A stretch of DNA of 37,225 bases from Aestuariivita sp. (GTDB taxonomy: Bacteria > Pseudomonadota > Alphaproteobacteria > Rhodobacterales > Rhodobacteraceae), in assembly GCA_026710045.1 (NCBI GenBank), contig JAPORU010000128.1, positions 1 through 37,225 on the forward strand, given 5' to 3'. The notes beneath the pieces were generated by a model. That model searched no databases. It saw only the letters and a list, made by a program, of their open reading frames with translations, and was not told the origin of the DNA. Made by a program: the position numbers and the translations under genes. Positions within the stretch are counted from its first letter, which is position 1. The number at the start of each line of letters is the position of its first letter. Of this stretch, positions 36,302 through 37,225 are shown one piece after another.

Positions 36302-36472
36302 ACCAAACTCTATTGTTTCCGCACCGCCAAGGATCCGAACACCCCATTCCCCAATGGCGGCTATGGAACGGGCTGTTTTACCAACGGTATTGCTGGCTAT
36401 GCGCAATGTGTGCAGGATCTGCAGGCTTGTACCGACGGCGGGGGCAGCTGGAACAACAGCAACCTTAGCTGC
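36302..36472 (+). pseudogene. Cysteine-rich C-terminal fragment, unknown family
   Basis: In another frame, a short stretch reads NGGYGTGCFTNGIAGYAQC, then LQACTDGGGSWNNSNLSCTN before a stop at 36470-36472. The spaced cysteines and the natural-looking end suggest the tail of a secreted or pilin-like protein. No start is present and the frame is closed upstream near 36300. It directly follows the IS66-like fragment, which may have disrupted it. Confidence 0.4.
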
Positions 36473-36540
36473 ACGAATTGACGAGCGAAAAGATATTAAG
36501 TTAGGTTTTTCGGGTTAATTTGTTAACCGAAAATCGGCAA

Positions 36541-36768
36541 ATGATTAAGATGATGTCACCGCTTGAATTAAATAATTCACAGATTACCGAATTAATACAA
36601 AGTAAGGACGAAAAAGGGGGGCGTGCAGTTGCGCAAAGATTATCACGCACGCACGTTCGAAACATAACGGGCGCAGCATTCGACACACCTTTTTTATTCG
36701 ACCAGATTCCTCGCGTCGAGCACTGCGGCTTTTACATTTATCAAAGCATCCAACAGCTCGCAATGTAA
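36541..36768 (+). CDS. Hypothetical small protein, 75 residues
   Basis: This is an unrecognised ORF, MIKMMSPLELNNSQITELIQ at the start, without signal peptide or membrane segment. The ribosome site is weak, and the longer frame from a TTG at 36520 is less likely. Its stop TAA overlaps the next ATG (TAATG), which favours a real two-gene unit. It sits in mobile-element debris and may itself be a fragment. Confidence 0.35.
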   Translation: MIKMMSPLELNNSQITELIQSKDEKGGRAVAQRLSRTHVRNITGAAFDTPFLFDQIPRVEHCGFYIYQSIQQLAM

Positions 36769-37028
36769 TGATTAACTTACACTGGGATATCAAGAACACA
36801 TTCGAACACTATGGCCGAAGTGACTTTGGAATGTTGGGATGGGATGGCATAAAGGATCCCGAAAATATTCCACTATTGCACTTCAGCGAACTCGAACAAG
36901 ATCAAATGAGGAAAGAGCTGCTGAACTTGATGCCGCGAAAACTCTTTGGTTTAGTCTCAGAAAATCCAATCACTGTAGAAGCTCTTAGGCACGTTTGGGC
37001 AAATGAAACACCAGCTAGGGTCCGTTGA
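36768..37028 (+). CDS. Hypothetical protein, 3' end replaced by an insertion sequence
   Basis: This is an 86-residue ORF coupled to the previous one. NLHWDIKNTFEHYGRSDFGML and HFSELEQDQMRKELLNLM look protein-like, but I recognise no family. The last codons (from 37018) are read into the terminal repeat of the insertion sequence, so the natural C-terminus is lost. It is probably a truncated gene. Confidence 0.4.
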   Translation: MINLHWDIKNTFEHYGRSDFGMLGWDGIKDPENIPLLHFSELEQDQMRKELLNLMPRKLFGLVSENPITVEALRHVWANETPARVR

Positions 37029-37225
37029 CATCTATCGTGCGGCGATGATTCCTGCAACCAGATGAATGCCCGCCGCGAAGCTGGATGCGGTCTTGTCGTA
37101 TCGCGTCGCAATCGCCCGGAACTCCTTGATTTTGCAGAAGAAATTCTCGATCCGGTGCCGGTCCCGATAGGCGTCTCGGTCAAAGGTGCGCGGAAGCGTT
37201 CGGTTTTTCTTCGGGGGAATCACCG
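37018..37225 (-). mobile_element. IS5-family insertion sequence, end with terminal repeat (continues past window)
   Basis: The element begins at GGGTCCGTTGACA (37018-37030), a terminal-repeat-like end preceded by TA, which fits the TA target duplication of IS427-group IS5 elements. The transposase reading frame follows immediately on the minus strand. The other end and its matching repeat lie outside the window. Confidence 0.75.
37032..37225 (-). CDS. IS5-family (IS427-like) transposase, C-terminal part
   Basis: The minus-strand frame contains DRDAYRDRHRIENFFCKIKE, then FRAIATRYDKTASSFAAGIHL. The RHRIENFFCKxKxFRAIATRYDKT motif holds the catalytic glutamate region of the DDE transposase and is typical of the second ORF of IS427-group elements. 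The N-terminal part lies beyond the right edge, so the product is partial. Confidence 0.88.
   Translation of the reverse strand, partial: VIPPKKNRTLPRTFDRDAYRDRHRIENFFCKIKEFRAIATRYDKTASSFAAGIHLVAGIIAAR

Noticed and set aside
1-37225. CRISPR array, rRNA operon or tRNA genes
   Set aside because: No regularly spaced repeats and no recognisable rRNA or tRNA sequence was seen on either strand by eye.

Overview
The window is most likely chromosomal DNA from an alphaproteobacterium of moderate GC content (visual impression; not computed). The evidence is a backbone in a familiar alphaproteobacterial order: hslV-hslU, smr, a Tim44-domain gene, fxsA, dnaQ-coaE-aroE-maf, hemJ, rho-mnmE-mnmG-rsmG-parA-parB, hemW-rdgB-rph, hrcA-grpE and mutS. 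The rho to parB block together with two perfect parS palindromes (one at the start of mnmG, one inside rsmG) marks an origin-proximal chromosome partition region. I cannot name a genus.

Layout. 1-1405: C-terminal part of a DUF3427-type superfamily 2 helicase. 1609-4514: hslV, a multi-pass membrane protein gene and hslU. 4515-12760: an accessory island where smr and mltA would usually follow hslU. It holds a decayed RHE_PE00001-like gene, a papain/C39-like cysteine peptidase with a small basic partner, a XRE regulator, a three-gene ubiquitin-like operon (multiubiquitin-type Ubl, E2-like, JAB-E1 fusion), a frameshifted RelE/HigB-like toxin with an intact antitoxin, a cupin, and a lipoprotein joining a metzincin-like protease to a TbpB-like barrel. 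12952-18772: backbone again (smr, Tim44, fxsA, dnaQ, coaE, aroE, maf, hemJ), with mltA and secB missing from their customary places. 18860-21950: a second accessory insertion between hemJ and rho, with an AAA+ ATPase, an IS5-family remnant, a YecR-like lipoprotein and decayed coding sequence. 21951-35956: backbone from rho to mutS. 36000-37225: mobile-element debris, including an IS66-like transposase tail, small orphan ORFs and the end of an IS5-family element running out of the window.

How the genes work together. HslV and HslU form an ATP-dependent protease. Maf, AroE, CoaE and DnaQ are translationally coupled housekeeping genes. MnmE and MnmG make the same tRNA wobble modification. ParA and ParB act on the two parS sites. 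HrcA and GrpE belong to the heat-shock circuit.

The most interesting part is 5308-9813. The ubiquitin-like operon has a JAB-E1 fusion with an intact JAMM motif and adenylation core, but no cysteine where the E1 catalytic cysteine is expected. Its E2-like partner contains no cysteine at all, and the Ubl ends without a diglycine. The operon is preceded by a divergent XRE gene with two ATTGC-N6-GCAAT operators about four helical turns apart, and by a papain-like peptidase operon that could be an additional module. This resembles the bacterial ubiquitination-like defence operons but with non-canonical chemistry and an unusual neighbourhood.
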